This document shows, one piece after another, positions 1-6,858 of a stretch of DNA of 14,702 bases. The notes beneath the pieces are model-generated. The model saw only the letters and a list, made by a program, of their open reading frames with translations, was not told where the DNA came from and did not search any database. The position numbers and the translations under genes were made by a program. Each line of letters starts with the position of its first letter. The first letter of the stretch is position 1. The DNA is taken from assembly GCA_029907285.1 (NCBI GenBank), contig JARYMD010000062.1, forward strand, positions 1-14,702. The letters are read 5' to 3'. This DNA comes from Verrucomicrobiota bacterium (lineage in GTDB: Bacteria > Verrucomicrobiota > Verrucomicrobiia > Limisphaerales > J093).

Positions 1-539
1 GCCCGAAGTTCATTCCGCCTGTGCACAAGATAAACAACAGACCCAAACCGCGTCAGATAAAGAGCTTCTTCGCAGGCCGAGTCGCCTCCACCCACAACAA
101 CCAACGGTTTGTTCCGAAAAACCGGCAGCGCACCGTCGCACGTGGCACAATATGTCACCCCTTTCGCCTCGAGCTTCTTCTCACTTTCAAGCCCAAGATT
201 CCTGTGGCTGGCACCGCTGGCAATTATTATTGTCTGAGTCCGAATGCGCTCTCCATCAACAACAACCGTGTAAGGCCGCCGATCCAGCTCGACCGCTTCC
301 ACAACGCCAAACTTGATCCGGGCACCGAACTTCTCTGCTTGCGCCTGCAACCGATTCATCAGTTCGAACCCGTTTATGCCTTCCGGAAATCCAGGGAAAT
401 TCTCAACCGTACCCGTGGTCGTCAGCAAACCCCCGGGCATCAGCCCCGTAACAACCAGCGGACTCAAATTCGCCCGGGCACAATAGATCGCCGACGTTAA
501 CCCGGCGCATCCAGCACCGATAATAACAACTTTCTCCAT
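1..539 (-). CDS. trxB: Thioredoxin reductase, N-terminal 179 residues (gene runs off the left edge)
   Basis: NADPH-dependent flavoenzyme that reduces thioredoxin in the cytoplasm. Translation starts at the ATG complementary to 537-539 (MEKVVIIGAG). An FAD-binding GAGCAG loop is at residues 8-13, where the family usually has GSGPAG, so a Cys replaces the Pro. Next come the conserved segment TVENFPGFPEGI (44-55), the redox motif CATCDG (Cys131 and Cys134), and the second dinucleotide-binding motif GGGDSACEEA (150-159), followed by the HRR motif that selects NADPH (173-175). These positions match the roughly 310-residue low-Mr family, so about 130 C-terminal residues lie outside the window. It is divergent from ispF. 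There is no Shine-Dalgarno before the ATG, and a promoter-like pair sits so close that the mRNA may be nearly leaderless. Identity is secure; the only oddity is the Cys in the FAD loop. Confidence 0.95.
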   Translation of the reverse strand, partial: MEKVVIIGAGCAGLTSAIYCARANLSPLVVTGLMPGGLLTTTGTVENFPGFPEGINGFELMNRLQAQAEKFGARIKFGVVEAVELDRRPYTVVVDGERIRTQTIIIASGASHRNLGLESEKKLEAKGVTYCATCDGALPVFRNKPLVVVGGGDSACEEALYLTRFGSVVYLVHRRNELR

Positions 540-549
540 AGCCGCACTG

Positions 550-578
550 ACAATAGAAGCGGTCTTGCCCTCTGACAA
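550..578 (-). promoter_or_regulatory. Candidate sigma-70-type promoter for trxB
   Basis: On the minus strand, TTGTCA (573-578, 5 of 6 to TTGACA) and TATTGT (550-555, 4 of 6 to TATAAT) are separated by exactly 17 bases. The predicted start of transcription, near 543, is only about 4 bases before the trxB ATG. That implies a very short or absent leader, consistent with the missing ribosome-binding site. This is a prediction from consensus matching only. Confidence 0.45.
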
Positions 579-758
579 GCCAAAGACTCCTGCACAGATA
601 ATCTCGCTGGCTCGCCAAGGAGCGCGAACCCTGCCTTGCATCCAACCTCCCATAAGGTGGCGTGCCCTCCACGCACGCCAAGTGCAATGGCTCCCCTCCT
701 CATTGCGGCTCGCAAGATATCCCGCCCCCTGCCACTCATAATGAACGTTCGTGCGTTT

Positions 759-791
759 TTGACTTTCAAAGCCCAATCTGCACGCTATCTT
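759..791 (+). promoter_or_regulatory. Weak candidate promoter for ispF
   Basis: TTGACT at 759-764 is a good -35 match. The only -10-like sequence is TATCTT at 786-791, at a long spacing of 21 bases, so the -10 is doubtful. The -35 lies 41 bases before the ispF ATG, similar to its distance in front of trxB (39) and of the gene at 1948 (36). Confidence 0.25.
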
Positions 792-799
792 TTCAGGCG

Positions 800-1276
800 A
801 TGATTCACGTTGGCATCGGATACGACGTTCACAAGCTGGTTCAGGGTCGAAAGCTCGTTCTCGGAGGCGTCGATTTGCACTATCCGAAAGGCCTCGAAGG
901 CCATTCGGACGCTGACGCGCTCATGCATGCAGTATGTGATGCAATCCTTGGCGCCCTTGGCGAAGGCGACATCGGCCACTTTTTCCCAAATACTGATCCC
1001 CGCTGGCACAATGCCCCAAGTCGGCTGTTCCTTCAGGAAGCCGCCCGCATGGTTCGATTGCGGGGCGGCCAGATAATGAACGTGGATAGCACTGTCATCG
1101 CCCAGGAACCCAAAATCGCCCCACACATCCACGCAATGAAAGCCTCCATAGCACACGCCCTTGATGTCAACCAAGCGCGAATCTCCATCAAGGCCACAAC
1201 AAATGAGGAGCTCGGGTTCATTGGCCGCGGCGAGGGAATAGCTGCATTCGCCGTCGCCAGCGTGAATTTGCCCTGA
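800..1276 (+). CDS. ispF: 2-C-methyl-D-erythritol 2,4-cyclodiphosphate synthase
   Basis: Cytoplasmic enzyme of the MEP isoprenoid pathway. It cyclises 4-diphosphocytidyl-2-C-methyl-D-erythritol 2-phosphate to the cyclodiphosphate with release of CMP. The protein has 158 residues, the normal family length (155-160). Visible signatures are the metal ligands in GYDVHKL (Asp9 and His11) and His43, the segment EGHSDADALMHAVCDAI (33-49), GDIGHFFPNTDPRW (56-69), and the C-terminal KATTNEELGFIGRGEGI (131-147). The frame is open upstream to 662, but homology begins at the ATG at 800, which is therefore the start. The preceding bases give only a poorly spaced AGG, so there is no good ribosome-binding site. 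A small hypothetical gene follows after 34 bases and is probably co-transcribed. Identity is secure. Confidence 0.96.
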   Translation: MIHVGIGYDVHKLVQGRKLVLGGVDLHYPKGLEGHSDADALMHAVCDAILGALGEGDIGHFFPNTDPRWHNAPSRLFLQEAARMVRLRGGQIMNVDSTVIAQEPKIAPHIHAMKASIAHALDVNQARISIKATTNEELGFIGRGEGIAAFAVASVNLP

Positions 1277-1310
1277 ACCGCAAACCACCTTCTTTCGCCC
1301 CGGATTCGAG

Positions 1311-1589
1311 ATGTCAGCCAAGGCCGAAATCGCATGGAAAACTCGTGAAGCCGATGGCGCCAGCCGCCAGGTCTATGCCCATAGGATTGGTGGTGAGTGG
1401 GTCTTCTACCAGCGGCAAAAGCGGTTTGAACGCTGGCAAAGAATCCAATACCCAAGCCTGGATGACTGGCTTTGCTTGCTCGACGGCATTCAACGCCGTG
1501 TCCAGCGCCGACTGCTCCCACCCGAAATTGAAACTCGGGCAAGAAGGCGCATCGCGGAACTGTTCCCCAACGCTCACATAAACCACTAG
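1311..1589 (+). CDS. Small hypothetical protein downstream of ispF
   Basis: A 92-residue ORF that starts 34 bases after the ispF stop on the same strand. I do not recognise a characterised family. It is Arg- and Trp-rich, with RIGGEWVFYQRQKRFERWQ at residues 25-43, a core YPSLDDWLCLLDGIQRRV at 47-64 that looks helical, then PPEIETRARRRIAELFP at 70-86. There is no signal peptide, membrane segment or metal motif. The alternation of charged and aromatic residues looks like real protein rather than a chance frame, and the position suggests co-transcription with ispF. The ATG at 1311 has no clear ribosome-binding site. Overlapping frames on the other strand look weaker. A small cytoplasmic, possibly nucleic-acid-binding, protein is a guess from the basic composition only. 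Confidence 0.6.
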   Translation: MSAKAEIAWKTREADGASRQVYAHRIGGEWVFYQRQKRFERWQRIQYPSLDDWLCLLDGIQRRVQRRLLPPEIETRARRRIAELFPNAHINH

Positions 1590-1947
1590 CCCGCATGTTC
1601 GGTACGCGAAGTAGTCTCCAAAACAGGTGTATTCGCAGAACTCACGAAATATGCCGGGTTCATGAAACCCACACCCCACCGAAAGTAGAAGGAAAGAGTC
1701 TGCAGTGCGTCAGGAGCCGTGTCGCCGAAATCTTCAAACTGCGGCATCCCGACGTCAGCTCCGGCAATCGAGGTTCTCTCCTCTGAGCGCCGGCGGCCTA
1801 GACCCGGAAATCCCACTGGATTGAAGGTATGGCTGTATCTGGGGGAGGCGCCAATGAGATTTCCGGGCTAAGACTAGCCAACGTTTGCCCGCAATTTGTT
1901 CACAACAAGCCTTGACTAAACCGGCCGTTGCTACCAAAGTACGTGCT
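1590..1947. other. Intergenic stretch between the ispF pair and the 93-aa basic gene
   Basis: Frames here are short and I see no convincing gene. It contains a small hairpin, GGGTT-CATGA-AACCC, at 1656-1670 with no T tract, and the first copy of the 59-bp palindromic repeat at 1806-1864. A TTGACT box lies at 1912-1917, 36 bases before the next ATG. A minus-strand frame at 1755-2216 runs through the repeat and antisense to the basic gene, and is not credited. Confidence 0.6.
1806..1864. repeat. Dispersed 59-bp palindromic repeat, copy 1
   Basis: Arms GGAAATCCCACTGG (1806-1819) and CCAATGAGATTTCC (1851-1864) flank a 31-base loop and pair at 12 of 14 positions. The two plus-strand C-A mismatches become G-U wobbles if the minus strand is transcribed, giving a fully paired 14-bp stem. 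Copy 2 at 9130-9188 has identical arm and loop lengths and the same orientation, with 42 of 59 bases identical by my hand alignment. Pairing may extend by CCC/GGG at 1803-1805 and 1865-1867. Confidence 0.8.
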
Positions 1948-2229
1948 ATGCAAAACCCATTGCTGAACTTTACAGTACAACAACTGAAACGTGCCCTGGA
2001 AATAAGGCAGCAAATCGAGTCGCTGCAGTCTGAACTCGATGCTTTGATGGGTGTTCCGGCCAAAGCCAAAGCTTTGCCTGCCAAAGCTGCACCAAAGCCA
2101 AAAGTGGTTGTGCCTGCCCCCACACAAAGGAAGACACGGAAACTCAGCGCTGCAGCGAAAGCCAAGCTGGCAGCGCTCGCCAGAGCGCGCTGGCGCAAAG
2201 CCAAGGCAGAGGGCAAAACCCACCTGTAA
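1948..2229 (+). CDS. Small basic Lys/Ala-rich protein, possibly DNA-binding
   Basis: A 93-residue protein if started at the ATG at 1948. The frame is open to 1885, but the N-terminal region of the family-like part begins at MQNPLLNFTVQQL. Residues 10-35 form a likely amphipathic or coiled-coil helix (QQIESLQSELDALMG). Residues 36-60 are a Pro/Ala/Lys-rich linker, and 61-90 end in KLSAAAKAKLAALARARWRK. This Ala/Lys/Arg-rich tail ending in ARARW resembles one seen in many small histone-like or AT-hook-like proteins of Verrucomicrobiota and Planctomycetota (family knowledge, not verified here). A role in nucleoid or transcription regulation is therefore an inference. There is no ribosome-binding site. 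TTGACT at 1912-1917 lies 36 bases upstream, so a leaderless mRNA is possible although no good -10 is visible. The gene ends 31 bases before a strong terminator. Confidence 0.7.
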   Translation: MQNPLLNFTVQQLKRALEIRQQIESLQSELDALMGVPAKAKALPAKAAPKPKVVVPAPTQRKTRKLSAAAKAKLAALARARWRKAKAEGKTHL

Positions 2230-2254
2230 AGGTTTCAGTCGTTGGCAATCTCGC

Positions 2255-2312
2255 AAAAGACGCGCTGGTCCTTTCAGCAAGCGCGGGAAAAGGTCCAGCG
2301 CGCCTTCGTTTT
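2255..2312. terminator. Bidirectional intrinsic terminator
   Basis: A 14-bp stem formed by 2261-2274 and 2289-2302 has a single T-T mismatch and a 14-base loop. It is flanked by AAAAGA on the left and TTCGTTTT on the right, so each strand reads a GC-rich hairpin followed by a T-rich tail. It lies between two convergent genes, the basic 93-aa gene on the plus strand and glnA on the minus strand, and can serve both. Confidence 0.8.
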
Positions 2313-2389
2313 ATGCCCGCACACCTGCATTAAGACTCAAATAAGCATGCGCCCCGGAGGATGACGGGTCCCTCTGAGGCGGAGCCTCG

Positions 2390-3788
2390 CTAGCAATCAT
2401 AGTACATGTGAAATTCCCACGGGTGCGGCCGCAAACGCACAGCATCGTGTTCTCTCCGCTTGAGTTCAATCCACTGTGCTATCACGTCCGCAGTGAACAC
2501 ATCGCCTCGCAACAGGAATTCGTGATCCTTTTCAAGGCAATCGCACGCTTCAGCAAGGCTGCCGGGCATGCACGGCACCTGCTTGAGCTCCTCGGGAGGT
2601 AATTCGTAGATGTTTTTGTCCAAAGGCTCAATCCGATTTTGAATGCCGTCAAGCCCGGCCATCAGCATCGCCGTGCAGGCAATGTATGGGTTCGCTGCCG
2701 GGTCCGGCGGACGGTATTCGAGGCGTTTTGCCTTGGAGCTGGGTGAGTATGTTGGAATTCGAATTGCAGCCGATCTGTTGCGCATGCTGTACGCGAGATT
2801 GACCGGCGCTTCATAGCCCGGCGTCAGGCGCTTGTAGCTGTTGACGGTGGGGTTTGTGAACGCCGCGATCGCGCGCGTGCTTCAAAATCCCGCCAATGTA
2901 ATACAGCGCAAGTTCGCTTAGGCCCGCATACTTTGTGCCTGCAAACAATGGCTTGCCTTTCTTCCAAAGCGATTGATGCGTATGCATCCCTGAACCGTTG
3001 TCACCAAACAATGGCTTTGGCATGAATGTCACTGTCTTCCCGTAACGCCGCGCCACGTTCTTTACGATGTACTTGTACAGCATCATGTCATCGCCTATCT
3101 CAACAAGGGAATTGAAACGCAGATCAATCTCTGCCTGCCCGCCGGTCGCCACTTCATGACGCTCCTTCTCCACATGCAACCCACAATCGCGCATGACGTT
3201 GATCATTTCATTCCTGACGTCCGCCAGCGTATCAGCGGGCGGCACAGGAAAATAACCCTCTTTGTGGCGAATCTTGTGCCCCAGGTTCGGCCCTTCCTCA
3301 CGGCCAGTGTTCCAAATCCCCTCAATGGAATCCAGGTAGTAGTAACTACTCCGAGCATCGGCTCCATAACGTACATCGTCAAAAATGAAAAACTCAGCTT
3401 CAGGCCCGAAATAGGCTGTGTCTGCAATCCCAGTGCTCTTCAGATAGGCTTCAGCCTTTCTGGCAATATTCCTCGGGTCACGGCTGTACGGCTCCCGCGT
3501 AATTGGGTCCACCGCATCAGCTACAACACTCAATGTCGGCACTTTGGGAAATGGATCAACAATTGCCGTCTTTGGATCAATCAACAGGATCATGTCGCTG
3601 GCTTCGATGCCCTTCCAACCACGAATCGAAGAACCATCAAACCCCAAACCCGAGTCGAAAACCTCTTCGTTAAGCTCCGCAATCGGGACACAGAAATGCT
3701 GCCATGTCCCGAGCAGGTCGCAGAATTTGATGTCAACCAGCTCAATGTTCTTGCTCTTGCAAAACTCCATCACTTCTTTAGGTGTCAT
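2390..3788 (-). CDS. glnA: Glutamine synthetase type I, interrupted by a frameshift as sequenced
   Basis: ATP-dependent ligation of ammonium to glutamate. The first frame encodes 325 residues from the ATG at 3788, preceded by AGAGGA at 3795-3800. It shows FDGSSIRGWKG (50-60), the metal ligands in FGPEAEFF (Glu130, Glu132) and in HEVATGGQAEI (Glu212, Glu220), and NGSGMHTHQS (264-273). At residue 306, in KHAR, it shifts into a frame with no homology and stops at 2811. Homology resumes at once in another frame: AIAAFTNPTVNSYKRL, then NRSAAIRIP, DPAANPY and the end WEFHMYYDC at 2390. Restoring two bases gives about 466 residues, against 469 in E. coli. The reconstructed Tyr395 in NIYELPPEE is the equivalent of the adenylylation site Tyr397, so a GSI-beta enzyme is likely. 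Last gene of the operon, 55 bases after glnB. Confidence 0.93.
2867..2878 (-). other. Frameshift site in glnA at a CG dinucleotide tract
   Basis: The plus strand carries four CG units at 2870-2877. Family alignment expects Lys-His-Ala-Arg-Ala-Ile here. The observed sequence gives Lys-His-Ala-Arg-Asp-Arg, and one extra GC unit would restore the frame exactly with the expected length. A lost dinucleotide unit, by slippage in the cell or in sequencing, explains it best. Confidence 0.85.
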
Positions 3789-3843
3789 GTTTGGTCCTCT
3801 GGTCTTTTATGCTATTGGTTCGATTTCAGGTTTCTTGTTCTCA

Positions 3844-4182
3844 TCAGACTGCGTGGTCTCCACACTCACCAGTGCGGATTCGCAAAGCTTGTTCAACAGG
3901 CAATACGAATATTTTCCCGTCCCCAATCTTTCCAGTTCTTGCGGCTGCGGCGATTGCTTCTATGGCCGATTCGACCGCATTGTCGGGCAGTACGATTTCA
4001 ATCTTGAGTTTGGGCACGAAATCCACAGTGTATTCGCTGCCGCGATATATCTCGGTGTGCCCTTTCTGCCGTCCGAAACCTTTCACCTCGATCACTGTCA
4101 TGCCCTGCACGCCCGCATTTGCCAGCGCGTCCTTTACATCCTCAAGCTTGAATGGCTTTATTACTGCTTCAATCTTCTTCAT
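3844..4182 (-). CDS. glnB: Nitrogen regulatory protein P-II
   Basis: Small trimeric signal protein that senses 2-oxoglutarate and ATP/ADP and regulates nitrogen-assimilation proteins, including the AmtB channel. The ATG at 4182 gives 112 residues, the exact family size. The longer open frame to 4326 only overlaps amtB. Visible features are MKKIEAVIKPFKLEDVKDAL at the N-terminus, KGFGRQKGH (34-42), and the T-loop with Tyr51 in YRGSEYTVDFVPK (46-58), the classical uridylylation residue. The C-terminal signature TGKIGDGKIFV spans 83-93, followed by RIRTGECG (101-108). It lies 13 bases after amtB and 55 before glnA. Immediate linkage to amtB makes it a GlnK-type regulator in function, so glnK is an equally fair name. 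Confidence 0.95.
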   Translation of the reverse strand: MKKIEAVIKPFKLEDVKDALANAGVQGMTVIEVKGFGRQKGHTEIYRGSEYTVDFVPKLKIEIVLPDNAVESAIEAIAAAARTGKIGDGKIFVLPVEQALRIRTGECGDHAV

Positions 4183-4192
4183 GAAACGCCTG

Positions 4193-4198
4193 CTCCTA
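4193..4198 (-). promoter_or_regulatory. Ribosome-binding site of glnB made from the amtB stop codon
   Basis: The minus strand reads TAGGAG, in which TAG (4196-4198) is the amtB stop and AGGAG (4193-4197) is a Shine-Dalgarno 10 bases before the glnB ATG. It fixes the start at 4182 and suggests translational coupling of channel and regulator. Confidence 0.7.
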
Positions 4199-5632
4199 TT
4201 CCAGTACGTACCCTTGCTCACCGTGATCAACGACATCCAAACCCACGGTCTCTTCCTCAACATTTGGCCGAAGTCCGACTGTGAACTTGACAAGAAAGGC
4301 AATGACCGCCGAACCCACAACCGCAAGTGCTATCGTGATGCCCATTGCACCAAGCTGATGCAGCCACAGAGTTCTCCCTACAATCTCGCCAAGGTTGGTC
4401 GCAAGATTCGGATTCGCTTTGGCGGTTGCAAGGAATCCAGTCAGAATCAAGCCGAGGGTGCCACCCACTGCGTGAACCCCAAATGTATCCAGCGCATCAT
4501 CGTATCCTAACGCCGCCTTGAGCTTGACACATGCCAGAAACGGCATCAGACCGGCAAATACCCCAATCACAACCGCCCCGCTGGAAGTTACAAATCCACA
4601 CGCCGGTGTCACAGTCACCAGCCCCGCAACCACACCCGAACACAAACCAAGAACACTCGGTTTGCCGCGTGTAATCCACTCAGCAGCAGCCCATGTTACC
4701 GATGCAATGGCAGTTGCCAGCGTCGTCGTGACAAATGCGTTCGATGCTATCCCGTCTGCAGCCAGAGCGCTTCCGGCGTTGAAACCATACCAGCCAATCC
4801 ACAAGATTGCTGTTCCAATCATGCAAAGAACCATGCTGTGCGGTGCCATTGCCGTTTTCCCCAACCCAAGCCGCTTCCCCACAATCAAACACAACACCAA
4901 CGCAGACCAGCCACTCGACATGTGCACAACCGTCCCGCCTGCGAAATCAATGGCTTTGATTTTTGAATGGGCGTTCCAGACACCATTCATCAACCCATCA
5001 GCTCCCCATACCATGTGCGCCAGGGGAAAATAGACCACAAACATCCACAGCCCAACAAACATCAGCACAGCCGCGTACTTGATCCGTTCAGCAACCGCCC
5101 CCACAATCAGCGCCGGAGTTATTATCGCAAACATCATCTGATACATTGAAAACACGTTTTGCGATACCCATCCGGAATAGTCGGGGTTTGCAGCCGAATC
5201 CACCCCGTTCAGGAATGCAAATGAGAACCCGCCGAGTATTGAACCGACCGGGGCGAATACAAGGCTGTATCCCACAGCCCACCATAGAATTGTGACAAGG
5301 CCGGCTATTCCAAGGCACTGCGCAAGAACCGATAGCACATTCTTGCGTCGTACCAAGCCGCCATAGAATAAGGCCAGACCCGGCAATGTCATAAACAGCA
5401 CCAGAGCAGCACAAACCATCAACCATGCGTTGTGCCCGGGCCCGGGCCCCGGTATCTTGCTTGCGACCTCGGTTAGGCGGCTGCCGTTGTTCACATAAGC
5501 CTCAAGCTCAGCGACCCGCTGCTCCAAGCTGGGTTCTTTCAACGCTTCACCCGCCCATGCTAATCCCCCAAGCGCGGTTACCATCACACCGATTGTTACA
5601 AACCCTGATAGTTTCGTGCGCATGTTTATCAT
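4196..5632 (-). CDS. amtB: Ammonium transporter, Amt/MEP/Rh family
   Basis: Inner-membrane ammonium channel of 478 residues. A signal peptide spans residues 1-27 (hydrophobic core FVTIGVMVTALGGLA, likely cleavage after AWA). A heptad-like leader, PSLEQRVAELEAYVNN (34-49), comes before the transmembrane domain, which starts near residue 68. Pore residues are present: Asp229 (E. coli Asp160) in DFAGGTVVH, and the twin histidines His237 (His168) and His387 (His318) in DTFGVHAVGG. The C-terminal tail GLDVVDHGEQGY (464-475) is the usual cytoplasmic segment that PII contacts. The gene starts 8 bases after the porin stop; Met4 at 5623 is an alternative start. It sits between porin and glnB, so the operon runs from envelope entry to regulation. 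The leader is odd compared with E. coli AmtB, but I believe it is common in this bacterial group. Confidence 0.96.
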   Translation of the reverse strand: MINMRTKLSGFVTIGVMVTALGGLAWAGEALKEPSLEQRVAELEAYVNNGSRLTEVASKIPGPGPGHNAWLMVCAALVLFMTLPGLALFYGGLVRRKNVLSVLAQCLGIAGLVTILWWAVGYSLVFAPVGSILGGFSFAFLNGVDSAANPDYSGWVSQNVFSMYQMMFAIITPALIVGAVAERIKYAAVLMFVGLWMFVVYFPLAHMVWGADGLMNGVWNAHSKIKAIDFAGGTVVHMSSGWSALVLCLIVGKRLGLGKTAMAPHSMVLCMIGTAILWIGWYGFNAGSALAADGIASNAFVTTTLATAIASVTWAAAEWITRGKPSVLGLCSGVVAGLVTVTPACGFVTSSGAVVIGVFAGLMPFLACVKLKAALGYDDALDTFGVHAVGGTLGLILTGFLATAKANPNLATNLGEIVGRTLWLHQLGAMGITIALAVVGSAVIAFLVKFTVGLRPNVEEETVGLDVVDHGEQGYVLE

Positions 5633-5640
5633 ATTGCAGG

Positions 5641-6858
5641 TCAGAAAATGTAGCTCGCCCCAAAACCAATCAGAACTTGGTCCCGTTTTAACTTGCCGTC
5701 GTTGTCGAAAAGCGCCTCTGAGCGGCGGTCGTACCTTATCTCAGGACGAACGTGGAGTTTCTTGAACGGCTTTATGTTCACAGTCAATGTAGTGCTGGTA
5801 ACACTGGCGTTGCCCGAAGAGTCGAACCCGGTCCTGCTCGAGCCGTCGTCAATGAAATGATCCGCGCGCAGCGCAACTTGGACCTTTTCGCCGAAATCGT
5901 ATGTCGCCCACAAACCTGTCCCAATCCACTCTGCTGTGCCCCCAACCAACGAAGCGTTGTCTTCGATTCCATAGTCGCCTTGCGCATACAAGTTGAGTCT
6001 CCTGCCAATCTTCTGAACCAAAATGATCTCTGCGCCTCTTCGCCAGTCCGAGTTGTTGGAATCCTGCTCCGGACCGCCATACCCGAGAAGTGCAATGGTG
6101 GTGCTGTCATTTAGTGTCAAACCAGCCTTGCCGCAGTAGGACAGGCTGCGGTTATTGTCATTAACCCTGTCCCAGCCGTTGAAAACGGCTATTGTCGTTT
6201 CAATTCTGTCGCTCCATTTGTAGCTCGCCGCGCCGCCCAGTTGGGTTGCATTCTCAGCGTACAAGAACTGGTTGCCTACGCTCCAGTTCGGGTTCTGCAT
6301 TTCCTAAATTACTTCGACACCCATCAGCGTAACCATCTTGCCAACAGCCAACTTCAGCCCCCGGCCAACGGGCGCATTGATGTTGATGTACGCCTGCTCA
6401 AGGTCAAACGGAGTGTCTGAATCCCCCAGCCCCGCAGCATGAATCACCTTGGCATCTTCACCGGCAATCAGGTCAACCCTGAACCCGGCGTCCCACTCCC
6501 TCGCGTCGTAAGCCGCCGGCTGCTCTAACGCAAGCTTAACCTTGTTCAGGCTGAACTCGTCGTTCTTCCTGACAAACGTATTGGCCGACGGCTCCGACTC
6601 ATTGAAGTTGTGGAAGAACGATGCTGACACAAAACCGCTCACACTGGTTTGTCGAAAGAATTCCAGCGCACCAGAGCCGGTCGTAACGCTCTGCCCGGAT
6701 GAAACTCCAGCCTGTTCCACCGATTCCCCAGCAGCAGGAGAGCCTTCCGATCCTCCTCCTGCACCTGTTTGTGAACCAAGCAGCATAACCCCCGCTGCCA
6801 CGGCCGTAGCGCACAAGCCGGACAATCCCGCTGAACAGTTCATGCCGAATCTACTCAT
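5641..6858 (-). CDS. OmpL-like beta-barrel porin (BBP2 family), interrupted by an in-frame TAG
   Basis: Outer-membrane channel, probably for small nitrogen solutes given its place as first gene before amtB. The ATG at 6858 gives a signal peptide (Arg3, then LCATAVAAGVMLLGSQTGA). The next segment carries the barrel start SVSGFVSASFFHNFN, then FRVDLIAGEDAKVIHAAG and FDLEQAYININAPVGRGL, ending VTLMGVEVI. Codon 185 (6304-6306) is TAG. The same frame continues with EMQNPNWSVGNQFLYAEN, alternating beta-strand segments, and ends ASYIF at 5641; a terminal Phe is the usual signal for barrel assembly. The two halves together make about 405 residues, a normal size. Resemblance to PF07642 is from memory. 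TTG at 6861 and ATG at 6843 are other possible starts. The lesion could be an error, a mutation or readthrough. Confidence 0.82.
6304..6306 (-). other. In-frame amber codon splitting the porin gene
   Basis: The minus strand reads GTC GAA GTA ATT TAG GAA ATG CAG. The frame is the same on both sides and barrel-like sequence continues after the stop. A single base change from GAG or CAG would create it. TAG also ends glnA, amtB and the gene at 1311, so general reassignment of TAG is not supported. Confidence 0.85.

Noticed and set aside
1656..1670. Hairpin GGGTT-CATGA-AACCC as terminator after the gene at 1311
   Set aside because: Only a 5-bp stem and no T tract.
1755..2216. Minus-strand frame with similarity to another minus-strand frame at 8959-9297
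   Set aside because: The similarity (both contain ARKSH) comes from both frames crossing the 59-bp palindromic repeat, not from homologous proteins.
2811..2878. Programmed ribosomal frameshift in glnA
   Set aside because: No slippery heptamer, and no known precedent in glutamine synthetase. A lost dinucleotide explains the data better.
3156..4510. Long plus-strand frames over glnA, glnB and amtB
   Set aside because: They are antisense to clearly conserved genes, and their translations are rich in His, Cys and Arg with no domains.
6304..6306. TAG read as a sense codon (genetic-code change)
   Set aside because: TAG serves as the terminal stop of glnA, amtB and the gene at 1311, so reassignment is unlikely.
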